64,000 nucleotides of DNA from Saccharothrix algeriensis (lineage in GTDB: Bacteria; Actinomycetota; Actinomycetes; Mycobacteriales; Pseudonocardiaceae), in NCBI RefSeq assembly GCF_016907655.1, contig NZ_JAFBCL010000001.1, positions 496,001 through 560,000 on the forward strand. The letters are read 5' to 3'. The notes beneath the pieces are model-generated. The model did not search any database and was not told the origin of the DNA. It saw only the letters and a program-made list of their open reading frames with translations. Shown in pieces: positions 31,721-40,417 of the stretch. A program made the position numbers and the translations under genes. How positions within the stretch are numbered: the first letter of the stretch is position 1; the number at the start of each line of letters is the position of its first letter.

Positions 31721-33307
31721 CTAGAACGGCTGGGTGTCGGGCTGGAAGACCTGCCCCTCGGCCGGGGCCTTGAGGCGGACCAGGTAGTCGGTCACGGCCG
31801 TGTCCGCGCCCGCGCTCTTGCCGAGGATGCAGTGCCCGAACGCGTCCACGGTGATCAGCCGCGCGTTGCCGAGCTGACGGGCCATCTGCTGCGAGAACCG
31901 GTACCGCGTCGCCGGGTCGTAGTAGTTGCCCACCACGACCACCGGGTTCGGCGTCTTGCGGTGCCACGGCCCGGCGTAGCGGTCCGGGCGCGGCACCGGC
32001 CACGTCGCGCAGGTCAGCAGGTCGGCCGCGGCCTGCTGGCGGCCGAACGTCGGCGACTCGCGCTCCCACTTCGCGGCCAGCGGCGGGAAGAGCCCCGGCA
32101 CCCGCGGGAACGGCTTGTCGGTGCAGTTCACGCCGAAGTACGAGTCGTCGGACAGGTACTCGGCGTCACCGGGCAGGCCCACGTGCACGTCGGCCAGGCC
32201 GTGCCTGTTGGGCAGCGGGGCCACCGGCTCCGGCGCCTGCTGCGCGGACGTCGCCGCCGAGGGGCGCAGCACCCCGTGCACGGCCTGCAACCAGGCCGCC
32301 AGCGCCGGGAACCGGGCCGGCGCGTACAGGTCGCCGGACACCCGGCCGATGTAGCTCGCGTGCGTCACGACCTCGCCCGTCGGCAGGGTGACCGGGGCCT
32401 CGCGCAGCGCGTCGCGCACCTCGTCGAACTTGGCGCGCGGGTCGCCGTCGCTGTAGGCGCACTTGGGGCCGTCGGCGTCGCACCGCCGGAGGAACGCGTC
32501 CAGGGCGAGTTCGAAGCCCTGCGCGCGCTGCCGGTCGTACTCCACGCCGTCGGAGGTGCGCAGCGCCGGGTCGACGTTGCCGTCCAGCACCAGCGCCCGC
32601 GACTGCTTCGGGAAGACGTTGGCGTAGGTCGCGCCGAGCAGCGTGCCGTAGGAGAACCCGACGAACGTCAGCGCCTTGTCGCCCACGCCCCGGCGCAGCA
32701 GGTCGAGGTCGCGCGCGACGTCCTCGGTGGACATGTGCCGCAGCAGCGGTCCGGCGGTGCGCCGGCAGGCGTCGGTGTAGTCCTCGGTGGCGGCCATGGT
32801 GTCGCGGATCTCGGTGCGGGTCACCGGGACCGGCGCCATGCGGCCGAAGACCGCGGCGGCCTCCTCCTCGGTCTCGAAGCAGCGCAGCGGCGTGCTGCGG
32901 CCCACGCCGCGCGGGTCGAACCCGATCAGGTCGAACCGCCGCAGCACCTCGGGCTGGAAGAACGAGCTGCCGAACCCGGCGTAGCGCAGGCCCGCGCCGC
33001 CGGGACCGCCCGGGTTGATGAACAGCGAGCCGATGCGGGCGGCCGGGTCGGTGGCCGGGGACTTCATCAGCGCGATGGTGATCTTCTCGCCGTGCGGCTC
33101 GCGGTGGTCCAGCGGGACCGGGTGGTTCGCGCAGCTGACCCGTTCGCGCTGGGCGGCCGGGATCAGGGCGAGCACGTCGTCCGCGCACCTGGTCCACTGC
33201 ACGGGCGGCGCGGCGCCCTGCGCCTCCTGCGCGGCGGCCGGCACGAGGCCGGACACCGCGGCGCCCAGCGCCACCGCGACGACCAGCGATCTGCTTGCGA
33301 GCTTCAC
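31721..33307 (-). CDS. Secreted tripeptidyl-aminopeptidase-like alpha/beta hydrolase
   Basis: This is a 528-residue exported serine peptidase. A signal peptide (SLVVAVALGAAVSGLVPAAA) precedes the fold. The oxyanion region is LFINPGGPGGAG, the nucleophile Ser is in VGFSYGTLLGATYANVFP, and a C-terminal TAP-like domain has VVVVGNYYDPATRYRFSQQMA and the catalytic His in TVDAFGHCILG. Homologues such as the Streptomyces SlpD/Tap enzymes release N-terminal tripeptides outside the cell. The start is the ATG at 33307. Its last codons lie against the acn terminator pair; the egt operon terminates upstream. Confidence 0.9.
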   Translation of the reverse strand: MKLASRSLVVAVALGAAVSGLVPAAAQEAQGAAPPVQWTRCADDVLALIPAAQRERVSCANHPVPLDHREPHGEKITIALMKSPATDPAARIGSLFINPGGPGGAGLRYAGFGSSFFQPEVLRRFDLIGFDPRGVGRSTPLRCFETEEEAAAVFGRMAPVPVTRTEIRDTMAATEDYTDACRRTAGPLLRHMSTEDVARDLDLLRRGVGDKALTFVGFSYGTLLGATYANVFPKQSRALVLDGNVDPALRTSDGVEYDRQRAQGFELALDAFLRRCDADGPKCAYSDGDPRAKFDEVRDALREAPVTLPTGEVVTHASYIGRVSGDLYAPARFPALAAWLQAVHGVLRPSAATSAQQAPEPVAPLPNRHGLADVHVGLPGDAEYLSDDSYFGVNCTDKPFPRVPGLFPPLAAKWERESPTFGRQQAAADLLTCATWPVPRPDRYAGPWHRKTPNPVVVVGNYYDPATRYRFSQQMARQLGNARLITVDAFGHCILGKSAGADTAVTDYLVRLKAPAEGQVFQPDTQPF

Positions 33308-33438
33308 GGTTCGCGCTCCTCACGTCTCCCGGCGCCGCCCCTCGTCGTCCCGCGGCGCCGCCGCGCGAGGCTCTCACCCGCGCGGCGCGCGGAACACCCG
33401 CAGAACGGAGGGTTTCCGCTTCGCGGTCGAGCCGGGCG

Positions 33439-33483
33439 GGCGCCCGGGACCCGGCGGGTGCTCCCGACCGGGTCCCGGGCGCC
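33439..33483 (-). terminator. egt operon terminator
   Basis: A 16-bp perfect stem (33439-33454 with 33468-33483) with a 13-nt loop ends 4 bases beyond the egtD stop. Confidence 0.75.
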
Positions 33484-33486
33484 GGC

Positions 33487-34461
33487 TCAGCCCTCGACGC
33501 GCGCGAGCGAGAGCGCGAACCGCCCCCGCTCGTCGGTCCACCAGCGGTGCGGGGCGAACCCGGCGGCGGTCAGCTCCCGCTCCACGCCCTCGCGCCGGAA
33601 CTTCGCCGACACCTCGGTGCGCAGCTCCTCCCCGGCGGCGAAGCCCACGTCCAGCCCGAGCGCGGCCACGTGGGCCCGCACCGGTCGGACCGCGCGCAGC
33701 CGCATCTCGACCCACTCCTCCTCGGCGTTCCACAGCGCCACGTGGCGGAACGCCAGGGGGTCGAAGTCCGCGCCCAGCTCCCGGTTGAGCACCCGCAGCA
33801 CGTTGCGGTTGAACTCGGCCGTGACGCCGAGCGCGTCGTCGTAGGCCCGCACCAGCACCTCCGGGTCCTTGACCAGGTCGGTGCCCAGCAGCAGCCACTC
33901 CCCCGGCTCCAGCACGTCCCGCACGGAGGTCAGGAACTTGTCCCGCTCCTCGGGGATCAGGTTGCCGACGGTGCCGCCGAGGAACGCCACCAGGCGCGGC
34001 GGCGCGCCCGGCAGCAGGCCCAGGTGCTCGGTGAAGTCGCCGACCACGCCGTGCACCCGCAGCCCGGGGTAGTCGGCCAGGATCTGCCGGGCCGCCTCGG
34101 TCAGGGCGCTCGGGGACACGTCCAGCGGCACGAACTCCGCCAGCGTCCCGTGCGCGCGCAAGGCGTCCAGCAGCAGCCGGGTCTTCTCCGACGAGCCGGA
34201 CCCCAGCTCCACCAGGGCCCGCGCGCCGGTCGTGGCGGCGATCTCGCCCGCCCGCGCCCCCAGGATCTCCCGCTCGGCGCGGGTCGGGTAGTACTCGGGC
34301 AGCCGGGTGATCCGCTCGAACAGCTCGCTGCCCGCCGCGTCGTAGAACCACTTCGGCGACACCCACTTGGGCGTCGCGGTCAGCCCCGTCCTCGCCTCGG
34401 CCCGCAGCGCGACCGCCGCGTCCTCCGGCGTCAGGTGCACGTCCAGCGCTGGCTCGGTCAT
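33487..34461 (-). CDS. egtD: L-histidine N-alpha-methyltransferase
   Basis: EgtD trimethylates histidine with SAM to give hercynine, the first step of ergothioneine synthesis. The 324-residue protein has the family's ITRLPEYYPTRAEREIL, the SAM loop LVELGSGSSEKTRLLLDAL, PLDVSPSALTEAA, FLGGTVGNLIPEERDKFL and YDDALGVTAEFNRNVLRVLNRELGADF. The ATG at 34461 overlaps the egtC stop (ATGA), so it is the last gene of a tightly coupled egtABCD operon. Length and motifs are complete, so hercynine synthesis should be functional. Confidence 0.95.
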   Translation of the reverse strand: MTEPALDVHLTPEDAAVALRAEARTGLTATPKWVSPKWFYDAAGSELFERITRLPEYYPTRAEREILGARAGEIAATTGARALVELGSGSSEKTRLLLDALRAHGTLAEFVPLDVSPSALTEAARQILADYPGLRVHGVVGDFTEHLGLLPGAPPRLVAFLGGTVGNLIPEERDKFLTSVRDVLEPGEWLLLGTDLVKDPEVLVRAYDDALGVTAEFNRNVLRVLNRELGADFDPLAFRHVALWNAEEEWVEMRLRAVRPVRAHVAALGLDVGFAAGEELRTEVSAKFRREGVERELTAAGFAPHRWWTDERGRFALSLARVEG

Positions 34462-35204
34462 GATCGTCCCATCGGTTGAACGTCCACAGTGGAGTGATCG
34501 GCGGTGACGACGTGCCGGTCCGGCACCTCCCGCCAGCGCGGGTCGTCGTCCAGCGGCTCGGAGGCCGCGGTCACCGCGCCGCCGCCGGAGCGCACCCACA
34601 GCGAGTGCGTCCAGGTGGTGCCGACGAGCACGGTCCCGTCGGTCAGCAGCAGGTTCAGCCGCGAGCCCGGCGCGGCCTCGGCCACCTCGGCCACCACCGA
34701 CGCCACGGCGGCGGTCGGCGGCGCGGTGGCCAGGCGCGCCCGGACCAGCGCCCACAGCAGGGCCGAGTCGGTGGGCGCGTCCAGCGTGAGCAGGTCGGTC
34801 ACCGGCAGCGCCGCGGCCGGGCCGGCGACCGAGCCCGGCCAGCCGACGACCCGGCCGTTGTGGCTGAACAGCCACCGGCCGTCGGTGAACGGCGCGCACG
34901 CGGTCTCCACCACCGGCATCCCGGTGGTGGCCGACCGGACGGCCGCGAGGATCGCGCCGGAGCGCAGGACCCGGCTCAGCGCGGCCAGGTTCTCGTCCGA
35001 CCACAGCGTCCCGGCCCGGCGGTAGCGCACCGCCGGGCCGCCCGGCTCGGGGTACCAGCCCACCCCGTAGCCGTCGACGTTGACCGTCCCGCCGGCGCGC
35101 ATGTCGCGCGGCTGGTACGACTGGCGCAGCAGCGAGTGCGGCGGGTCGTGCACCAGCGCCGCGATGGGCACGGCGGGGCCCAGGTAACCCAGGTGGCGGC
35201 ACAC
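34458..35204 (-). CDS. egtC: Ergothioneine synthesis amidohydrolase
   Basis: EgtC removes the gamma-glutamyl group from gamma-glutamyl-hercynylcysteine sulfoxide. This class II glutamine-amidotransferase-like protein has 248 residues. The nucleophile Cys2 is exposed after Met removal (MCRHLGYLGPAVPIAAL). Other family segments are NVDGYGVGWYPE, AVRSATTGMPVVETACAPFT and FSHNGRVVGW. The GTG start at 35204 lies 1 base from the egtB stop. The C terminus overlaps the egtD start by 4 bp. Confidence 0.94.
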   Translation of the reverse strand: MCRHLGYLGPAVPIAALVHDPPHSLLRQSYQPRDMRAGGTVNVDGYGVGWYPEPGGPAVRYRRAGTLWSDENLAALSRVLRSGAILAAVRSATTGMPVVETACAPFTDGRWLFSHNGRVVGWPGSVAGPAAALPVTDLLTLDAPTDSALLWALVRARLATAPPTAAVASVVAEVAEAAPGSRLNLLLTDGTVLVGTTWTHSLWVRSGGGAVTAASEPLDDDPRWREVPDRHVVTADHSTVDVQPMGRS

Positions 35205-35205
35205 G

Positions 35206-36537
35206 TCAGGCGCTCTCCCCCGGCGCGGCGTCGCGCGCGCAGCGGAACCCGGCGAAGATCTGCCGCCGGATCGGGTAGTCCCAGTTGCGGAACGTCGACC
35301 GCACCGCCACCGGGTCGGTGCCGAACGACCCGCCGCGCAGCACCTTGTAGTCGGGGCCGAAGAACACCTGCGAGTACTCGGCGTACGGGAACACCTCGAA
35401 CCCGGCGTAGCCGTGGAAGTCCGAGCTGGTCCACTCCCACACGTCGCCGATCAGCTGGTGCACGCCCAGCGCCGACGCGCCCGCCGGGTACGCGCCCACC
35501 GGCGCGGGCGACAGGTGCCGCTGGCCGAGGTTGGCGTGCAGGCCGGTCGGCTCCTCGTCACCCCAGGGGTAGCGCCGGGAGCGGCCGGTGGCCGGGTCGA
35601 AGCGGGCCGCCTTCTCCCACTCCACCTCGGTGGGCAGCCGCTTGCCCGCCCACTTCGCGTACGCCTCCGCCTCGTGGAAGCACACGTGCACGACCGGCTG
35701 CTCCGGCACGACCGGCGCCGGCACGCCGAACGCCGTGCGGAACCACCGGTCGCCCTCGCGCCGCCAGAACCGGGGCGCCACCAGCGACTCCCGCCGCACG
35801 TGCGCCCAGCCCTCCGCCGACCACCAGCGCGGGTCCCGGTAGCCGCCGTCGGCGATGAACGCGGCGTACGCGCCGTTGGTGACCGGGGTCGTGTCGATGA
35901 AGAACGCGCCCGTGGACGCCTGGTGCGCGGGCCGCTCGTTGTCCAGCGCCCACGCCTCGGTGGAGGTGCCCATGGTGAACGGGCCGGCGGGCACCAGCAC
36001 CTCGGCCGGGCCGGTGGGCCCGCCGCGCGGCGGGGCCGGCGCGTCCAGCGCCGGCGGCCCGACCCGCAGCTGGTGGGTGGCCAGCATGGTCTCGGCGTGC
36101 TGCTGCTCGTGCTGCACGACCATGCCGAACGCGAACCCGCCGTCGAGCAGCCGACGGCCCTCCAGCGGGCTGGTCGCCAGGACGTCGAGCACCTTCTCGC
36201 GCACCTCGCCCACGTACCCGCGGGCCTCGGCGGGCCGGAGCAGCGGCAGCTCCGGCCGCGCGGCGCGGGCGTGCTTGAACGCGTCGTACAGCTCGTCGAC
36301 GTCCCGGCGCACCGGCTCGCGGCCGCCGACGTCGCGGACGAGCCACAGCTCCTCCTGGTTGGCGATGTGGGCGTAGTCCCACACCAGCGGGGACATCAGC
36401 CTGGAGTGCTGGCGCACGAGGTCGTAGTCGTCCACCGCGTCGGTCAGCGCGGTGGTGCGCCGCCGCGCCCTGCTCAGCTCGGTGGCGACGCGGGCGCGGA
36501 GCCGCTCCACGCCGGTGTTCTGGTCGATGCCGGTCAT
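35206..36537 (-). CDS. egtB: Iron-dependent hercynine oxygenase (sulfoxide synthase)
   Basis: EgtB joins hercynine to gamma-glutamylcysteine with O2, forming the C-S bond. The 443-residue protein has an N-terminal DinB-like part carrying the Fe histidines (WDYAHIANQEELWLV; VVQHEQQHAETML), then a formylglycine-generating-enzyme-like domain (FTMGTSTEAWALDNERPAH; KRLPTEVEWEKAARFDP; GDVWEWTSSDFHGYAGFEVF; VLRGGSFGTDP; RQIFAGFRCAR). Recruiting gamma-glutamylcysteine matches the presence of egtA and egtC. The ATG at 36537 overlaps the egtA stop (ATGA). Confidence 0.95.
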   Translation of the reverse strand: MTGIDQNTGVERLRARVATELSRARRRTTALTDAVDDYDLVRQHSRLMSPLVWDYAHIANQEELWLVRDVGGREPVRRDVDELYDAFKHARAARPELPLLRPAEARGYVGEVREKVLDVLATSPLEGRRLLDGGFAFGMVVQHEQQHAETMLATHQLRVGPPALDAPAPPRGGPTGPAEVLVPAGPFTMGTSTEAWALDNERPAHQASTGAFFIDTTPVTNGAYAAFIADGGYRDPRWWSAEGWAHVRRESLVAPRFWRREGDRWFRTAFGVPAPVVPEQPVVHVCFHEAEAYAKWAGKRLPTEVEWEKAARFDPATGRSRRYPWGDEEPTGLHANLGQRHLSPAPVGAYPAGASALGVHQLIGDVWEWTSSDFHGYAGFEVFPYAEYSQVFFGPDYKVLRGGSFGTDPVAVRSTFRNWDYPIRRQIFAGFRCARDAAPGESA

Positions 36538-37772
36538 GAGTGGGCCCCTCCGGTCTTCTCGGCGAGCGTGCGGTGCAGTTCCTCCGCGACGGCGTCGGTC
36601 TGGGCGACCGACAGGTCGGTGTTGACCAGCGCCGCGCAGCCCAGGGCGACCACGTCGCGCGCCGCGCGGGCGAGCGCCGGGTCGGCCAGGCCGTAGCGGG
36701 CGGCGGTGAGCCAGCGGTTGGCCGCCGCCGCCGTGGCCGCCAGCACCCCGTCCACCACGGCCCGGTCGCTGAACAGCGCCGCCAGCAGCACGACCGGCGC
36801 GAGCCAGCCGCCCGGCGGCGGTGTGTCCAGGTAGCGGACCTCCACGTACCCGCGCGGGCGCACCGGCGGGAACTGCAGCGTCAGGTGGTAGTCCAGGTCG
36901 TCGGCGGTGGGCGCGGAGCCCAGCGCGCCGCCGACCCACTCGGCGAAGGTCAGGCGGCGCGGCGGCAGCCAGCTCGAACCCGGTCTGCGCACCACGATCA
37001 CCGGGGTGTCGAGCACCCGCCGCGCCCACGCCGCCGCCGGGTCCGCGCACACCGCCGCGGGGCGGGTGCGCGCGGGGTCGGTGGCGTGGACGACGCGCAT
37101 CCGGGCGCTGGCCCAGTCGGTGCGCCGGCCGGCCACGCCGGGCGAGTTCGCGAACAGCGCGATGAGCACGGGGCCCAGCGCGTGCACGGCGGCCCAGCGG
37201 GCGGCGAGGTCCTGCTCGTGGCCGAAGTCCAGGCACACCTGGAGCCCGGCGGTGCTGCACATCATCGTGATGCCCTCGGGCCCGAGCGGCGCGAAGGCGT
37301 GCTCCATGGCCGCGTAGCGCGGGACCTGGAGCACCCGGTGCGGGGGGCGGTGCGGGTCGGCGCCGCGTTCCCCGAGCACGAGGCCCGCGGGTCCGAGGAG
37401 GCCGGTGAGGTGGTCGATGTCCGCGGCGACGGTCCCGAGCAGCTCGGTGAGCGAGCCGCTGGGCGGGGTGGAGATCTCCACCTGGCCGCCGGGTTCGACG
37501 GTGAGCGGCGTCCCGCCGGGCAGCGGGTGCTGCGGGCTGCCGGGGACGAGCGAGGGTGGTGCGTGTCTGCCCAGGGCTGCCGCGAGCGCGTGGCGGTCGA
37601 GCGGCTTCGCCGGGTCTTCGCGGTGGTGGACGGTCCATTCCAGTTCGACCCCGAGCAGGCGCGGGGGGCCGTGCTTGAAGCAGACCGAGGCCACGTAAGC
37701 CTCGGCCTGCGCGCGGTCCCGGAACACCGCCGGGGTCGGCCCCGGCGCCGGGGTACTACGGACAGCATTCAT
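36534..37772 (-). CDS. egtA: Glutamate-cysteine ligase of ergothioneine synthesis
   Basis: EgtA makes gamma-glutamylcysteine, the sulfur donor for EgtB. The 412-residue GCS2-type ligase has LLGVELEWTVHH, VEPGGQVEISTPP, TMMCSTAGLQVCLDFGHE, ALFANSPGVAGRRTDWASARM and RPRGYVEVRYLDTPP. The ATG at 37772 has GGGAG 8 nt upstream and is preferred over the GTG at 37781, which abuts that site. It is the first gene of the operon; its promoter should lie in the 170 bp before the next gene. No egtE lyase is in the window, as in many actinobacteria where it is elsewhere or replaced. Confidence 0.94.
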   Translation of the reverse strand: MNAVRSTPAPGPTPAVFRDRAQAEAYVASVCFKHGPPRLLGVELEWTVHHREDPAKPLDRHALAAALGRHAPPSLVPGSPQHPLPGGTPLTVEPGGQVEISTPPSGSLTELLGTVAADIDHLTGLLGPAGLVLGERGADPHRPPHRVLQVPRYAAMEHAFAPLGPEGITMMCSTAGLQVCLDFGHEQDLAARWAAVHALGPVLIALFANSPGVAGRRTDWASARMRVVHATDPARTRPAAVCADPAAAWARRVLDTPVIVVRRPGSSWLPPRRLTFAEWVGGALGSAPTADDLDYHLTLQFPPVRPRGYVEVRYLDTPPPGGWLAPVVLLAALFSDRAVVDGVLAATAAAANRWLTAARYGLADPALARAARDVVALGCAALVNTDLSVAQTDAVAEELHRTLAEKTGGAHS

Positions 37773-37945
37773 GGTGAGCACTCCCCGTGTTCATTCCTCG
37801 TCGTTTCGACGCTACACGGGGGCACCGACAGAAACAGGGGTGCGGAACCCTTGCGGAGCAATGACATCCGGCCGTTCCCGCAGGTACGCGGAGACGTTCC
37901 GGACAGTTCGGGCGAGTCGGGGCGCGGGCGGCGGCCCGCGCCCCC

Positions 37946-38542
37946 TCAGCCCGGCCGGTCGGCGTGCGCGGCGAAGGCGGCCCGCGAGTCCTCCGCCGAC
38001 AGCGCGCACCGGCGCAGCACCGCCGCCGCCTCCCGGTAGCGGGCGACCACGTCGAACCGCTCGGACAGCGACCCGGTGTGCACCGCCGGGCCGCCGACGG
38101 CGAAGCCGAGGAGGGTGAACGAGTGCCGGAACTCCGGCCGGGCCCCCGCCGTGAACGGCACCAGCCGCACGTCCGCGCGCTCGGCGAGCCGGCGCAGCTG
38201 CGCCCGCAGCACGTCGCGCCCGGCCGCCCACGCGTGCAGCGCCGTCTCGTGCACGAAGAACTCGCACTCCGGCGGCAGGTGGCGGCGCAGGACCTCCGAC
38301 CGCTCCGGGTCCGTGCCCAGGACGCTGGCGTACTCCGGCACCTGCAGCAGCGCCGGCACCGCCAGGGTGTCGTAGGCCACGATCCCGGTCGCGCGGCGCT
38401 CCGCGACGCGCAGCGCTTCCGGCGCCTCCGGGTCCACGTGGTCGTAGTGGGCGAGCCGGACCAGGTCGATCAGGTCGATGCCCCGCCGCACCCCGTCCCC
38501 CTGCGGGGACCGCCCCGATCGGATGTCGTCCACGGTGCGCAC
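37946..38542 (-). CDS. Stand-alone DUF5753 protein (regulator lacking its helix-turn-helix)
   Basis: The 198-residue protein matches the DUF5753 domain that normally follows an XRE helix-turn-helix in actinobacterial regulators: VAYDTLAVPALLQVPEYASVLG, FVHETALHAWAAGRDVLRAQL, and DVRLVPFTAGARPEFRHSFTLLGF. The ~65-residue DNA-binding part is missing: GTG codons at 38542 or 38533 are the only good starts, and the upstream frame does not encode an HTH. It may work with a separate XRE partner or be a remnant. It is divergent from acnR across a 117-bp gap with an AcnR-like half-site. Confidence 0.7.
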   Translation of the reverse strand: MRTVDDIRSGRSPQGDGVRRGIDLIDLVRLAHYDHVDPEAPEALRVAERRATGIVAYDTLAVPALLQVPEYASVLGTDPERSEVLRRHLPPECEFFVHETALHAWAAGRDVLRAQLRRLAERADVRLVPFTAGARPEFRHSFTLLGFAVGGPAVHTGSLSERFDVVARYREAAAVLRRCALSAEDSRAAFAAHADRPG

Positions 38543-38606
38543 CGTAGTGCGGTCCACCTGCGGGTTCGAGCCGGCGAACCCGAGATCACCCCAAAGTGGA
38601 CATATC

Positions 38607-38631
38607 AAATCCGTACGTACTGATTGGATTT
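38607..38631. promoter_or_regulatory. Inverted repeat and AcnR-like half-site before acnR
   Basis: AAATCC (38607-38612) and GGATTT (38626-38631) form an inverted repeat in an A/T-rich patch between divergent genes. Within it lies CGTACTG (38616-38622), identical to one half of the acn operator. On the minus strand it reads CAGTACGTACGG, so only one half matches. It may mediate weak autoregulation. Confidence 0.45.
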
Positions 38632-38659
38632 CCGCGGCCGGCTTTGGCAACATCGACCG

Positions 38660-39250
38660 GTGCCCAGGGTGAGCCAGGACCACCTCGATGCCCGCCGCCG
38701 CCAGATCCTGGACGGCGCCCGCGCGTGCTTCGCGCGCCACGGCTACGAGGGAGCCACCGTACGTCGCCTGGAAGAGGCTACCGGCCTGTCCAGGGGAGCG
38801 ATCTTCCACCACTTCCGCGACAAGGAGTCGCTGTTCCTCGCCCTCGCGGAGGACGACGCGCTGCGGATGGCCGACGTCGTGGCCCGGCAGGGCCTGGTGC
38901 AGGTCATGCGCGACCTGCTGGCGGCGCCCGAACCGGGCGCCGAGCACCCGGCGGACTGGCTGGGCACGCGCCTGGAGGTGTCGCGCCGGCTGCGCACCGA
39001 CCCCGAGTTCCGCAGCCGCTGGGCGGAGCGGTCGCGGCAGCTCACCGACGCCACCCGGCAGCGGCTGCTGCGCCAGCGCGACGCCGGGAACCTGCGCGAC
39101 GACGTGGACGTCGACGTGCTGACCTCGTTCCTGGAGCTGACCCTGGAGGGACTGGTCTCGCACCTGGCGATGGGGCTGCCCGCGGACGACCTGGAGCCCG
39201 TGCTCGACCTGGTGGAGGAGACCGTCCGCCGGCACCGCCGCACCGGCTGA
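38660..39250 (+). CDS. acnR: TetR-family aconitase repressor AcnR
   Basis: This is a 196-residue TetR regulator. The N terminus (PRVSQDHLDARRRQILDGAR), the HTH (GYEGATVRRLEEATGLSRGA, then IFHHFRDKESLFLALAEDD) and the ligand-domain segments (VVARQGLVQVMRDLLAAPE; RLEVSRRLRTDPEFRSRWAER; LDLVEETVRRH) closely match AcnR of Corynebacterium glutamicum and Rv1474c. AcnR represses acn and senses citrate-Mg in the corynebacterial protein. The GTG at 38660 gives the family's MPRVS start; a TTG at 38624 is the longer alternative. Unlike in those genomes it is not beside acn. It overlaps the MFS gene by one base. Confidence 0.9.
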   Translation: MPRVSQDHLDARRRQILDGARACFARHGYEGATVRRLEEATGLSRGAIFHHFRDKESLFLALAEDDALRMADVVARQGLVQVMRDLLAAPEPGAEHPADWLGTRLEVSRRLRTDPEFRSRWAERSRQLTDATRQRLLRQRDAGNLRDDVDVDVLTSFLELTLEGLVSHLAMGLPADDLEPVLDLVEETVRRHRRTG

Positions 39251-40407
39251 TGGGCCGCTACCTCGTCGCGGCGGGGCTCGCGCGGCTCGCCGACGAGATG
39301 GTGGGCGTGGCCGTGGTGCTGCTGGTGCTCGACCGCACCGGGTCGGCGGCGCTGTCCGGCGCGGTGGTCGCCGCCTACACCGTGCCGTCGGTGCTGTCGG
39401 GGCCGCTGCTGGGCGCCTGGCTGGACCGCGCGCGGCGGCCGGTCGCGGCGCTGGCGGGCAACCAGTTCCTGCTGGCCGCGGTGGCGGGCGGGCTGGTGTC
39501 GGTGGGCGACGACGCCGCCGCGCTGCTCGGCCTGGCGTTCCTGGCGGGCATCACGCTGCCGATGACCAGCGGCGGGTTCACCGGCCTGGTGCCGCGCCTG
39601 GCCACCGACCTGCAGCGGGCCACGGCGCACGACGCGATGGTGTTCAACGCCGCGGCGATCGGCGGGCCGGCGCTGGCCGCGGTGCTCGTCTCCGCCCGGG
39701 GCCCGGCCTCGGCGGTGGTCGCGCTGGGCGCGCTGGCCCTGGCCGGCGGGCTGTGGACGCTCGGGCTGCGGGTGCCGCCGGCGCGGGCGGAGCACCCGTC
39801 GCTGGCCACCGCGCTGCGGCGCGGGCTGCGGCACCTGGCGACCACCGCACCGCTGCGCGGCGCGACGGTCGCCTCCGTGGTCGCCTTCGGCGCGATCGGG
39901 GTGCTCGCGCCGGTGCTGCCGCTGCACGTGCCGTCGCTGGGCGTCGACGACGGTCGGGTGGGGCTGGTGTGGGCGGCGCTGGAGGTCGGGTGCGTGGCGG
40001 GGTTGCTGGCGGTGCGGCGGCGCCTGCCCCGGTGGCGCCCCGAGCGGGTGGTGCTGGTGACGGTCGCGCTGTTCGGGGCGGCGGTGGCGGCCTGGCCGCT
40101 GGCGCCGAGCTTCCCGGTGCTGCTGGCCCTGGCCCTGGTGAGCGGTCTCGTGCAGGGCCCGACGCTGACCTCGGTCATCACCGCCCGGCAGCGGTACACC
40201 CCCGCCGACCTGCTCGGGCAGGTGTCGACCACGGGCGCGAGCCTCAAGCTCGGCGGCTTCGCGGCCGGCGCGGCGCTGGGCGGCGTGTTGGTGACCCGGG
40301 TCGACCCGTCGGTGATGATCCTGCTGGTCGCGGCGGCGCAGTGGGTCGCCGCGGCGCTGGGCGCGATCGCGGCGAAGTCCTCGAAACCCCTCCGGGTGAG
40401 CCCATAG
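39250..40407 (+). CDS. MFS transporter
   Basis: This is a 385-residue membrane protein with about eleven to twelve helices and the MFS loop signature in GPLLGAWLDRARRPVAAL. There is no long central loop. The ATG at 39250 shares a base with the acnR stop (TGATG), so the gene is co-transcribed with acnR. Motif pattern and length suit a drug/metabolite exporter of the MFS_1 type. The substrate is unknown. A link to citrate or aconitase control is possible from the operon but unsupported by sequence. Confidence 0.85.
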   Translation: MGRYLVAAGLARLADEMVGVAVVLLVLDRTGSAALSGAVVAAYTVPSVLSGPLLGAWLDRARRPVAALAGNQFLLAAVAGGLVSVGDDAAALLGLAFLAGITLPMTSGGFTGLVPRLATDLQRATAHDAMVFNAAAIGGPALAAVLVSARGPASAVVALGALALAGGLWTLGLRVPPARAEHPSLATALRRGLRHLATTAPLRGATVASVVAFGAIGVLAPVLPLHVPSLGVDDGRVGLVWAALEVGCVAGLLAVRRRLPRWRPERVVLVTVALFGAAVAAWPLAPSFPVLLALALVSGLVQGPTLTSVITARQRYTPADLLGQVSTTGASLKLGGFAAGAALGGVLVTRVDPSVMILLVAAAQWVAAALGAIAAKSSKPLRVSP

Positions 40408-40417
40408 GATCGCCGGC

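Noticed and set aside
33308..33486. Missing egtE between egtD and the peptidase gene
   Set aside because: The 179-bp gap holds only the egt terminator; there is no PLP-lyase frame nearby.
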